From positions 1 through 40,280 of the forward strand of contig JAMCVK010000044.1 of NCBI GenBank assembly GCA_023475225.1: a stretch of DNA of 40,280 nucleotides. Direction: 5' to 3'. The notes beneath the pieces are model-generated. The model was not told the origin of the DNA. It was given only the letters and a program-made list of their open reading frames with translations, and made no database searches. Position 1 is the first letter of the stretch; each line of letters opens with the position of its first letter. The translations under genes were made by a program, and so were the position numbers. Of the stretch, positions 23,285-30,170 are shown piece by piece. This stretch comes from Chloroflexota bacterium (lineage in GTDB: Bacteria > Chloroflexota > UBA6077 > FW602-bin22 > JAMCVK01).

Positions 23285-24088
23285 TTAGTGCCGAAAGCCC
23301 AGCTCCCTGGATATCTGGGCCACAGTCTCCTTCACGGCCTGCCCAAACCTGGCGATCCTCTCCTCAGTCATCCGCTGCTCCGGCGCTGATATGCTGACCG
23401 CGGCCACAACGACGCCAGAATGATCGAAGACCGGCGCTCCCACACACCAGATGCCCTCCTCGTTTTCCAGGCGATCTATGGCATAACCTCTCTGCCGCAC
23501 AGCCTCCAACTCTTTCCAGAGAACATCGGCTGAGGTGATAGTATTGGGAGTACGTGGGGTGAGACCTTTTGCGACGACACGATCGACCATTTCCTTGGAA
23601 GAGTAGGCCAGGATGGCCTTCCCGCAGGCTGTGCAGTAGACAGGCATACGATTGCCCACGGCCGAATGCATGCGTACGAGCTGAGGGCTGTCTACTTTGT
23701 CTATGTAGACGATCTCGTCCTGGTCGAGCACAGTGAGATGCACCGTCTCTGAGGTCCTCCCCATCAGGTCGACGAGGAAGGGTCGGGCTTTGGCTCTTAA
23801 CTCTAAACCGTTTAACAGGGCCGTGGCCAGCCGTAACACCTTGAACCCAAGGCGATAGCGCTCCGTTTGTGCATCTTGCTGGACGTATCCCTGGGAACGC
23901 AGGGCCTGGAGAAGACGATGCACCGTGCTCTTGTGCCATCCCAGCCGCTGGCTGATCTCAGTCAGCCCCAACCCAGAGGTAGTATCACCCTCCACAAGGA
24001 TGTCCAGAACCCTTAACCCCTTTTCGAGGGTCTGCGCCCCGCGTCTATTGCCTGCCACAACGCTCGGAGATCGCCTATTTTGTTCCAT
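23285..24088 (-). CDS. IclR-family transcriptional regulator
   Basis: This DNA-binding regulator has an N-terminal winged helix-turn-helix (about residues 18-80, LTEISQRLGWHKSTVHRLLQAL) and a C-terminal IclR ligand domain including AVGNRMPVYCTACGKAILAYSS and AVSISAPEQRM. The start at 24088 (267 residues) is chosen because the promoter -10 lies at 24120-24125, so the frame's extension to 24148 cannot be translated from that transcript. IclR regulators typically control sugar-acid and aromatic catabolism; this one stands at the head of the catabolic cluster and next to a divergent ROK kinase gene. An inverted repeat over its transcription start suggests autorepression. Confidence 0.9.
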   Translation of the reverse strand: MEQNRRSPSVVAGNRRGAQTLEKGLRVLDILVEGDTTSGLGLTEISQRLGWHKSTVHRLLQALRSQGYVQQDAQTERYRLGFKVLRLATALLNGLELRAKARPFLVDLMGRTSETVHLTVLDQDEIVYIDKVDSPQLVRMHSAVGNRMPVYCTACGKAILAYSSKEMVDRVVAKGLTPRTPNTITSADVLWKELEAVRQRGYAIDRLENEEGIWCVGAPVFDHSGVVVAAVSISAPEQRMTEERIARFGQAVKETVAQISRELGFRH

Positions 24089-24099
24089 AACATGAAACC

Positions 24100-24126
24100 T
24101 TATATTACTTTCTGAAACTAATATAA
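24100..24126 (-). promoter_or_regulatory. Candidate operator of the IclR regulator
   Basis: TTATATTA (24100-24107) and TAATATAA (24119-24126) are exact inverted arms separated by 11 bases, whose centre contains the smaller palindrome TTTCTGAAA. It overlaps the iclR -10 box and transcription start, the usual place for a repressor site. The central TTTC/GAAA symmetry recalls operators of KdgR-type IclR proteins, but I saw no second copy elsewhere in the window. Confidence 0.6.
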
Positions 24127-24148
24127 CACATAACAAGAGTTTAGTCAA
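24120..24148 (-). promoter_or_regulatory. Promoter of iclR gene
   Basis: TTGACT (24143-24148) and TATATT (24120-24125) on the minus strand are separated by 17 bases. Transcription would start near 24113, leaving a leader of about 25 bases before the ATG at 24088. Confidence 0.75.
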
Positions 24149-24149
24149 G

Positions 24150-24223
24150 TTCGAGGGTGAACTGCGTTATTTACGACTGAAAAGTGGACTGTGGCGTGTG
24201 CAAAAGTCCTTGTCACCCTCGAA
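24150..24223. repeat. Perfect 11-bp inverted repeat in the iclR-ROK intergenic region
   Basis: TTCGAGGGTGA (24150-24160) and TCACCCTCGAA (24213-24223) are exact complements 52 bases apart. The enclosed stretch holds a shorter pair GGACT/AGTCC, so an extended cruciform or RNA stem is possible. It abuts the iclR -35 box and lies about 40 bases before the candidate ROK promoter, so it may be a looping regulator site shared by the divergent genes. Confidence 0.5.
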
Positions 24224-24260
24224 CCCTCATCTTCGACCTTCGGGCTGATTGATGCCCCAG

Positions 24261-24290
24261 GTGACAGGTGGAGAGAGGCCATGCTATACT
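24261..24290 (+). promoter_or_regulatory. Candidate promoter of the ROK kinase gene
   Basis: GTGACA (24261-24266) and TATACT (24285-24290) are spaced by 18 bases on the plus strand, a reasonable sigma-70 match. Transcription would start near 24297, giving a leader of about 90 bases that contains the inverted repeat 24321-24349. Confidence 0.5.
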
Positions 24291-24320
24291 GCGGAAGCGA
24301 AATCGGCAGCATCGATGGTG

Positions 24321-24349
24321 ATCCTATCGCGAAACTGGCTTGATAGGAT
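24321..24349 (+). promoter_or_regulatory. Inverted repeat in the ROK gene leader
   Basis: ATCCTATC (24321-24328) and GATAGGAT (24342-24349) are exact inverted arms with a 13-base spacer, lying between the predicted transcription start and the start codon at 24388. It could be an operator placed downstream of the promoter or an mRNA hairpin. It is not followed by a T-run. Confidence 0.5.
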
Positions 24350-24387
24350 GAAAGGATGCAGAGGCATTATGGCCATTATGAGGGGAG

Positions 24388-25353
24388 ATGGTGGGGCAGA
24401 AAATACCAGTCTTGGCCGTTGATCTGGGAGGGACACAGCTACGGGTCGCCCTGGTTGGCGCCGATGGACAGATAACCTTTCGCTACAACACCCTGACCAA
24501 AGCCGAGGAGGGGCTTGAGGCCGTACTTGAACGTATCTACACGGTGATAACCCAGGGGTTGCTTGCCGCTGGGAATGGAGGCGTTACCTCCATTGCTCTC
24601 TCCGTACCTGGACCAGTAAATCCCTATAGCGGCGTTATCTTCAGGCCTCCCAATATGCCCGGCTGGGATGAGGTGCCTCTTAAACAGCTCGTCGAACAAC
24701 GTTTCCATCTACCAACCCATATTGGTAACGATGCTAACGTGGCGGCCCTCGGCGAGCACCGCTTCGGAGCCGGCCAGGGCATCGCTCACCTGATTTACCT
24801 CACTGTGAGCACGGGTATCGGGGGCGGTGTGATCAGCAACGGCCAACTGTTATTAGGATACGGTGGCTTTGCCGCTGAACCAGGTCATATGACCATAGAT
24901 CGCAATGGCCCTATCTGCGGCTGTGGTAATGTCGGTTGCCTGGAAGCGCTGGCCTCAGGCACAGCCATCGCCCGCCACGCTAAGGAACGCCTCTTGAAAG
25001 GCGAAGATAGCCGTTTACGGGCAGTCCTGGACGCTGGTCTCGAGCAGATAAGCGCTGAACTGGTGGCCGAAGCGGCTAAGGCTGGCGATGGATTGGCTCT
25101 AACAGTTATAGAGGAGGCGGCCACAAACCTGGGGATCGGCGTGGTCAATCTGGTGCATATCTTCAATCCCCAGCTGATCATAATCGGTGGAGGCGTAGCG
25201 CGGGCTGGTGACCTCCTTTTTGAACCGGTACGGCGGATTGTCAGAGAACGAACGATGCGCATTTTTCAAAAGGAGCTGGACATCGTCCCCGCTGCGCTTG
25301 GGGATGATGTTTGCCTCCTCGGAGCAGCCACACTGGCTTTAGCCGTTGAGTAG
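24388..25353 (+). CDS. ROK-family sugar kinase (glucokinase-like)
   Basis: It phosphorylates glucose or a related hexose/amino sugar with ATP. The 321-residue protein has the ATP-binding DLGGTQLR (12-19), catalytic Asp115 in GNDANVAALGEH, STGIGGGVI, and the ROK zinc site with His167 in EPGH and the cysteine cluster CGCGNVGC (177-184). There is no helix-turn-helix, so it is an enzyme, not a ROK repressor. AGGGGAG directly abuts the ATG at 24388, so the GTG one codon later is an alternative start. It is divergent from iclR and followed by moaD-moaE. A link to the sugar-acid cluster is plausible but unproven. Confidence 0.9.
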   Translation: MVGQKIPVLAVDLGGTQLRVALVGADGQITFRYNTLTKAEEGLEAVLERIYTVITQGLLAAGNGGVTSIALSVPGPVNPYSGVIFRPPNMPGWDEVPLKQLVEQRFHLPTHIGNDANVAALGEHRFGAGQGIAHLIYLTVSTGIGGGVISNGQLLLGYGGFAAEPGHMTIDRNGPICGCGNVGCLEALASGTAIARHAKERLLKGEDSRLRAVLDAGLEQISAELVAEAAKAGDGLALTVIEEAATNLGIGVVNLVHIFNPQLIIIGGGVARAGDLLFEPVRRIVRERTMRIFQKELDIVPAALGDDVCLLGAATLALAVE

Positions 25354-25366
25354 AAGATCGATCTTC
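25353..25366. repeat. 14-bp perfect palindrome at the end of the ROK gene
   Basis: GAAGATCGATCTTC overlaps the last base of the ROK stop codon and is a perfect palindrome. No T-run follows, so its role is unknown. Confidence 0.35.
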
Positions 25367-25414
25367 GGATGGGTATAGCACCATTTTGCCAGGAGAGGGA
25401 GCGAGGTCACGAGG

Positions 25415-25675
25415 ATGAAGGTGAAGGCGAGGTTCTTCGCCGTATATCGCCAGATAGTAGGGCAAGATGTAGCCGAAGTTGATTTGCCTGATGGTGCTTC
25501 TGTAAGCGACTTATGGGAAGGATTGGCCAAGAAGCACCCTCAGATCCAAGAGCTCCTGAACGTCACGGCTTTTGCGGTCAACAAGGAATACGTCCCTTGG
25601 AACACTATCCTAAACGAGGGGGATGAAGTGGTCTTCGTTCCACCAGTGAGCGGAGGGCAAGGATGTTTGAGATAA
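25415..25675 (+). CDS. moaD: Molybdopterin synthase small subunit MoaD (with C-terminal tail)
   Basis: MoaD is a ubiquitin-fold sulfur carrier whose C-terminal Gly-Gly becomes a thiocarboxylate used by MoaE to build molybdopterin. The 86-residue protein has the expected fold, with NKEYVP and the near-terminal EVVFVPPVSGG. Unusually, five residues (QGCLR) follow Gly80-Gly81, whereas functional MoaD normally ends at Gly-Gly. The extension arises because its stop lies past the moaE start (25663); the genes overlap by 13 bases. Either the tail is removed by a protease or the overlap is tolerated in some other way. Confidence 0.87.
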   Translation: MKVKARFFAVYRQIVGQDVAEVDLPDGASVSDLWEGLAKKHPQIQELLNVTAFAVNKEYVPWNTILNEGDEVVFVPPVSGGQGCLR

Positions 25676-26073
25676 CTACGGAGCCACTCTCCGTTGATCC
25701 ACTTATCGAGCTGGTCAGGAAGGACGCCGATGGGGCTGTGGTGGCTTTTGTGGGCGTGGTGAGGGAGGTTTCTAAGGGAAAGAGGGTCAAATATCTCGAA
25801 TATGACGCCTACAAGGAGATGGCTGAGGCCAAGCTGAAGCAAATTGGGGACGAAATCCAGGAGCGTTGGCACCTGTCTGGCGTAGCCATCAGGCACCGTA
25901 TCGGCCACATGGAGATCGGAGAGACGAGCGTAGTCATCGCTGTTGCTGCTCCCCATCGCCGGGAGGGCCTTGAGGCGTGCCAATATGCCATTGACCGCTT
26001 GAAAGAGATCGTCCCCATCTGGAAAAAAGAGGTATACGAAGATGGGGAGGTTTGGGTAGGATCAGGAGATTAA
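25663..26073 (+). CDS. moaE: Molybdopterin synthase catalytic subunit MoaE
   Basis: MoaE transfers sulfur from MoaD thiocarboxylate to cyclic pyranopterin monophosphate, forming the molybdopterin dithiolene. The 136-residue protein shows GAVVAFVGVVRE (24-35), the AAPHRREGLEAC segment (95-106) and IVPIWKKEVYEDG with the conserved lysines Lys121/Lys122. Length is typical. Translation is coupled to moaD by overlap. No other molybdenum-cofactor genes are in the window, so the pathway is completed elsewhere. Confidence 0.93.
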   Translation: MFEITTEPLSVDPLIELVRKDADGAVVAFVGVVREVSKGKRVKYLEYDAYKEMAEAKLKQIGDEIQERWHLSGVAIRHRIGHMEIGETSVVIAVAAPHRREGLEACQYAIDRLKEIVPIWKKEVYEDGEVWVGSGD

Positions 26074-26089
26074 CGGCGCAGCCAGATTA

Positions 26090-26737
26090 CTAAGGGTCTT
26101 CTTCGAATACCAAGGGATAGTCAGCGTTTCTCCAGGCCATAATACCATCGCTCAGATTAACCAGAGCTGTGAAACCGTGCCGCTCTAAAATGCCTGCGGC
26201 CGTGCTACTGCGCATGCCCACCTCACAAACAATAACGATCTCCTTATCCTTGGGCAGTTTATCTAGGTGATCCTTCAATTCAGCAAGTCTGATCAGAATC
26301 GAACCCTCAATATAGCCCAATTCCCACTCGATGGGCTCACGCACATCTAATAATAGCGGTGTGAGCCCTTTCTCTCTGAGCTCGAGGAGCTCTTTCGCCG
26401 AAATCTGTTTCAATGTAACCAGGGGCAGACCCCCCTTAAGCCACGCCTCTACGCCCCTGGCTAAGTATCCCCTAAGATTGACGTGTCCAGCCTCGCGAAG
26501 TGGGGAGATGGCTCTTTCGATAAACAGGTTATCGTTGGCCACCAGGACCAGCGGAGTGCCGATGGGTATCAGTTGGGCCGCCAGTCTTGCTGAGCCCCTG
26601 TTATCTACCGGTATATTTAGCGAGCCTTTGATATGCCCAGCTCCATAATCCGACGGCCTGCGCAAATCTAGCGCAATGGCTCCGCCGGCCAGGTGCGTCT
26701 GCACCTGCTTGGAGGTGAGGGCCGCTACATCAGTCAA
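26090..26737 (-). CDS. Two-domain rhodanese-like sulfurtransferase
   Basis: Rhodaneses carry a persulfide on an active-site cysteine. The C-terminal domain (about 110-210) is intact: DVREPIEWELGYIEGSILI then VIVCEVGMRSS with Cys171. The N-terminal domain (1-105) has the scaffold LDLRRPSDYGAGHIKGSLNI but at the loop reads LVLVANDN, with no cysteine, so it is catalytically dead and perhaps structural. It starts at TTG (26737). Its end is 16 bases from the convergent moaE stop; sulfur supply for molybdopterin is a possible link but the strands differ. Confidence 0.88.
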   Translation of the reverse strand: MTDVAALTSKQVQTHLAGGAIALDLRRPSDYGAGHIKGSLNIPVDNRGSARLAAQLIPIGTPLVLVANDNLFIERAISPLREAGHVNLRGYLARGVEAWLKGGLPLVTLKQISAKELLELREKGLTPLLLDVREPIEWELGYIEGSILIRLAELKDHLDKLPKDKEIVIVCEVGMRSSTAAGILERHGFTALVNLSDGIMAWRNADYPLVFEEDP

Positions 26738-26763
26738 TGACGATTCAGATATATCTTCCTCCC

Positions 26764-27747
26764 TTAAAGACTTTCCCTGGCTATGTCAAGTGCCCTGAGC
26801 CGCCTGGACAAGAGGAATAAAGTTGCTACCCCTACGCTTACACCAAACCACAAGGTACAGAGGCGGATCAACAGCGTAGCCGTAGCCGCTTGAGCTGGGC
26901 TGACGGTCACCCGCAGCAACAATAACAGGCCAGCGATACTGCCCTCGGCGGCGGCAAGTCCGCCTGGCAATAATGAGATCGATCCAATCAAAGTCGAGGT
27001 GGCCAGAATGAAGGTCGCCTGCAAGAGCAGTAAGGGACTCGCCTCCAGACCCAAGCCCGTTAGCACGAAGAAAAAGGCCACACATTCAGCCGACCAGGAG
27101 ACGAAACCGATCGTTGTCGCCAAAAGTAAGGCGTCCATTCTCAGCAGTCGGTAAGAGCTCTCATAAAAGGTGCGTAGATGATGGGTCCACCCGGACAGCC
27201 AGTTTATCCTGCCACTCCAGGCGAGCAGCCTGAGTATAAATGACCGCTGTTGGCTGAGGACGACGATGCCCGCGCTTGCTACGAAGAGAAGAAGAAACAG
27301 TTGCCAGCCGTGTCCATAAATGACCAGACCGGCCGAAGCGAGCAGTAGCATGGCCAGGCCATCTGTGAGCCGTTCAGCGATAATAATGGGTGCTGATAAG
27401 CTAAGCGGTGTCCCACTGGTTTCTTTGAGCAAGAACGATTTCAACCACTCTCCAACCTTGCCGGGCGTGATCACCATCGCTAAGCCACCAAAGAAGATGA
27501 GAAAACTATCCCAACGCGGGAGCGCATCCACCCCGATTAATCTTAAATAATATTGCCACTTACAGAAGCGCAGCACATAATTGACCAAGGTCAGGGCCAG
27601 GATTAAAGGGATGTAGCCCCAGTAAAAATGGGCGAATGACTGGACAACCTTAGGGAAGTCGCCCAAAACAGCGAGGGCTAGCAAGACCACTAGCCCCAGG
27701 GCTAAGGGAAAAAGCATTCTCCCTTTCAGGTTAGCCAAGAGAGACAA
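26764..27747 (-). CDS. Flippase-like membrane protein (UPF0104/lysylphosphatidylglycerol synthase transmembrane type)
   Basis: This 327-residue polytopic protein has about eight hydrophobic segments. It carries the family's FLIFFGGLAMVITPGKVGEWLKSFLL (about 82-107) and a Gly-rich ISLLPGGLAAAEGSIAGLLLLL near 255-278, hallmarks of the group that includes AglD and the MprF membrane domain. Members are thought to move lipids or lipid-linked substrates; the precise role here is unknown. The start codon is TTG at 27747 after GAGGGGTGA. It lies between a DUF362 gene and the rhodanese, all leftward. Confidence 0.85.
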   Translation of the reverse strand: MSLLANLKGRMLFPLALGLVVLLALAVLGDFPKVVQSFAHFYWGYIPLILALTLVNYVLRFCKWQYYLRLIGVDALPRWDSFLIFFGGLAMVITPGKVGEWLKSFLLKETSGTPLSLSAPIIIAERLTDGLAMLLLASAGLVIYGHGWQLFLLLFVASAGIVVLSQQRSFILRLLAWSGRINWLSGWTHHLRTFYESSYRLLRMDALLLATTIGFVSWSAECVAFFFVLTGLGLEASPLLLLQATFILATSTLIGSISLLPGGLAAAEGSIAGLLLLLRVTVSPAQAATATLLIRLCTLWFGVSVGVATLFLLSRRLRALDIARESL

Positions 27748-27811
27748 GAATCACCCCTCGTCCTTATCAATGTGCGCCGCCCCAGCCGATTCTGGCCTTC
27801 GCCCCGTCTGC

Positions 27812-28903
27812 TTATCCTTGTGGCTCATAAGTTCGAAAAAGCCTCCCCCAGGGTGTCTCCATCATCCGGGCTACCCTTCGTTTGCCGATCAGGGGGAACC
27901 AGAAGAAGTCATAATAAAGCCTGGAAGCTATGTAGGACCATGGGGTTAGGGGACTGCGCAACAGAAGGTGTTCTAAGGGCTTGAGGGGACCATGGTAAAT
28001 CACCTTCTGTCCACGGCTGGCCAGGGTATCCTTGTTCGCCTGGAAGTGCCAATTCTCATTGGAGATGTCATCACCAACCAGCTCTATCTGGCGGGGGTCT
28101 CCGACGCCGAGGCCCATCTCGTGGGCCAGGCGAATGAACTCGATGGAGAGTGGGTCTAGTCCCATCAACTTGGCCGAGATGGCATCAATCGCCACTTGAT
28201 CGCCACTAGCCAGGATGATATTTTTAACATGAGGCACCATCGCCCGCGGTCCGGGGCCTTCTCCTGCTATAGTACCGTCCATCACCGCAAATATGCCGCT
28301 GTGGATCTCCCTCTGAATGATCAACAAATCGACCAACGTTTCGTGAATAGCAGCGTGAGCCCAATGCCGATTTTCGTTGAGCAACCCCCCAAAGGCATTT
28401 TTCATCGCCCCTGTTATTGTCGTGAAGACATGCGTCTTCACTGTAGGCAGGTGGCAGATATTCCTACCGACGAATAGGGCAGGGATGTGGATACCCTGCG
28501 GAAACACCCTATCCAGCGCCAGCAGTGGTGTTTTCGGCTCATACTTCAGCCACTCCACCCAGGGTTCGTATAAGTGTACGTTCCTTACCCCGTATTTCTC
28601 TACCACTGATTTATGTTTATTCTTGACTTCACCGATTTTAGCATCAACAACAACTGTGCGATTATGTCCGGCCATTAAGGTATCAGGTGCATAGCCGTCC
28701 TCGGTCAGCGTCTTAATCACGCCCTCCAATTGCCAGGGAGCGGTTGAACAGCCTGGATAATAATGATGCCAGGAGATATTCACCTTCAGGATGGTCTCTT
28801 TATCTGAGGGAAGATGGTCCTTATAGCCAGCCAGGCGCATCAGGCGCCCATAATCTTCCAGCACTGTCTCTGGACTGGTCCTAAGGACAGCGACCTTACT
28901 CAC
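27812..28903 (-). CDS. DUF362 domain protein
   Basis: This 363-residue DUF362 protein has LKVNISWHHYYPGCSTAPWQLEGVI (about 43-66), HLPTVKTHVFTTITGAMKNAFGG and ASGDQVAIDAISAKLMGLDP, which define the family. Many DUF362 proteins carry ferredoxin-type cysteine clusters; none is present here. The function is not established. The GTG start overlaps the stop of the HAD gene by four bases (GTGA), so the two are co-translated. Confidence 0.85.
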   Translation of the reverse strand: MSKVAVLRTSPETVLEDYGRLMRLAGYKDHLPSDKETILKVNISWHHYYPGCSTAPWQLEGVIKTLTEDGYAPDTLMAGHNRTVVVDAKIGEVKNKHKSVVEKYGVRNVHLYEPWVEWLKYEPKTPLLALDRVFPQGIHIPALFVGRNICHLPTVKTHVFTTITGAMKNAFGGLLNENRHWAHAAIHETLVDLLIIQREIHSGIFAVMDGTIAGEGPGPRAMVPHVKNIILASGDQVAIDAISAKLMGLDPLSIEFIRLAHEMGLGVGDPRQIELVGDDISNENWHFQANKDTLASRGQKVIYHGPLKPLEHLLLRSPLTPWSYIASRLYYDFFWFPLIGKRRVARMMETPWGRLFRTYEPQG

Positions 28904-29709
28904 TTAAAACCTGCCCTTACTGCTGCTAACTGCTGCTCTAACGCCTTGAGGTCTGCAAAAATATGATCCGGTTGAATGGGCGAGGAAACCAAGTCGTTCG
29001 GCGTAGTTACACCAGTCAGCACCAGGATGGTGGTAAGCCCAGCTCGCTGGCCACCAAGTATATCCGTATCTAAGCGATCCCCGATTATGGCCGTCTCTTC
29101 GGGCATTACCCCTAGCTGTTCCATCACTAAGGTGAGCATCTGGGTCTCTGGCTTGCCGACCACAAAGGGGGGAACATCCGTGCACGCTTCGATGGCCGCC
29201 AGAATAGCCCCGCAGCCCGGCACGAATCCGTCTGGTGTGGGCAATGTTCGATCCGGATTAGCCGCTACAAACTTAGCGCCCGCCCGGATAGCGACGCAGG
29301 CTGTGGCCATCTTTCTATAATTGACCTCTCGGTCCAGCCCAACTACCACGAACTGTGGGCGCTCCTCACTCAGACGGAACCCCGCCTCCAGAATGGGGTC
29401 GACGAGCCCCTCCTCACCAATGACGTACACCGCGGCCCCAGATGGAGCAGCCTTCTGTAAGTATTGAGCGGTAGCCTGTCCGGCCGTAAATACAGCCTCC
29501 GAGCCGATCTTGATTCCCATCCCGCTGAGCAAGGCGGCATAATATGCAGCTGTGCGGGTAGAATTATTGGTAACCAATTTGAATTTCAAACCATTCTGCT
29601 TAAGGAATCCGAAAAATTCTACCGCGCCGGGCAGCAGCGTCCTACCCCGATAGATGACGCCATCCAGATCGATAAGCAGGGCTCGGAGGTCGCTTAATCT
29701 GGCGACCAT
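28900..29709 (-). CDS. HAD-IIA family phosphatase (NagD-like)
   Basis: A haloacid-dehalogenase-type phosphatase acting on small phosphates such as p-nitrophenyl phosphate, nucleotides or glycerol phosphate. The 269-residue protein has motif I LIDLDGVIYRG (Asp14, Asp16), motif II VTNNSTR, the conserved Lys186 in VVGKPETQM and motif III IIGDRLDTDILGG (Asp211, Asp215). The middle holds the C2 cap. GAGGG seven bases before the ATG at 29709 supports the start. It lies just after the tRNA terminator and ahead of DUF362. Confidence 0.9.
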   Translation of the reverse strand: MVARLSDLRALLIDLDGVIYRGRTLLPGAVEFFGFLKQNGLKFKLVTNNSTRTAAYYAALLSGMGIKIGSEAVFTAGQATAQYLQKAAPSGAAVYVIGEEGLVDPILEAGFRLSEERPQFVVVGLDREVNYRKMATACVAIRAGAKFVAANPDRTLPTPDGFVPGCGAILAAIEACTDVPPFVVGKPETQMLTLVMEQLGVMPEETAIIGDRLDTDILGGQRAGLTTILVLTGVTTPNDLVSSPIQPDHIFADLKALEQQLAAVRAGFK

Positions 29710-29736
29710 TATTTTTCCCTCACCAGGTCATATTTA

Positions 29737-29765
29737 AAGAGCAAGAACCATTAGTTCTTGCTCTT
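29737..29765 (-). terminator. Terminator after the tRNA-Ser/tRNA-Arg unit
   Basis: AAGAGCAAGAAC (29737-29748) and GTTCTTGCTCTT (29754-29765) form a perfect 12-bp stem with a five-base loop. On the minus strand it is followed by TTTAAATAT, so it should end the tRNA transcript before the HAD gene. Confidence 0.75.
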
Positions 29766-29781
29766 CAGTGAAAAATATGGG

Positions 29782-29854
29782 CACGCCCGAGAGGATTCGA
29801 ACCTCCGACCTTTGGGTCCGCAACCCAACGCGCTATCCACTGCGCCACGGGCGC
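29782..29854 (-). tRNA. tRNA-Arg (anticodon GCG)
   Basis: This is a complete cloverleaf on the minus strand: acceptor GCGCCCG/CGGGCGT, anticodon stem TTGGG/CCCAA around loop TTGCGGA (anticodon GCG, codons CGC/CGU), T-arm with GGTTCGAATCC. CCA is not encoded. Most bacteria read these codons with an ACG (inosine) tRNA, so GCG is noteworthy. Confidence 0.93.
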
Positions 29855-29862
29855 ACTCGCTG

Positions 29863-29957
29863 TGGCGGAGGGAATGGGATTCGAACCCATGACGGAGGTT
29901 TAAGCCCCCGTAACCGCTTAGCAGGCGGCCGCACTAGACCAACTATGCGATCCCTCC
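29863..29957 (-). tRNA. tRNA-Ser (anticodon GCT)
   Basis: Class II tRNA with a long variable arm. Acceptor GGAGGGA/TCCCTCC, discriminator G and encoded CCA; anticodon stem GCCGC/GCGGT around CTGCTAA gives GCT (codons AGC/AGU). It is transcribed leftward ahead of tRNA-Arg(GCG). Confidence 0.95.
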
Positions 29958-29973
29958 GCGCCGTTGCGTCCTC

Positions 29974-30002
29974 ATTATAACAGCAAGCTAGCCAGATTTC
30001 AA
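29974..30002 (-). promoter_or_regulatory. Promoter of the tRNA-Ser/tRNA-Arg unit
   Basis: TTGAAA (29997-30002) and TATAAT (29974-29979) on the minus strand are 17 bases apart, with the tRNA-Ser 5' end about 16 bases past the -10 box. Confidence 0.8.
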
Positions 30003-30170
30003 CCATTTGTACTGCGGTCATGGTTCTGGGCCAGCAGGCCCTGACCCTGCTTTCTCTATAGCCAAGCGCTACGCTCCGTGTTAATATGTTATCGGGCTAA
30101 GAGATTCCCAATACCCCGCTGGATTCGGCCATTTTCCGCAAGGACTTACAGGCCTGAGGGAGGAGATCAG

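Noticed and set aside
24089-24148. Longer IclR start at 24148
   Set aside because: The extension covers the predicted promoter and operator and is not part of the family fold.
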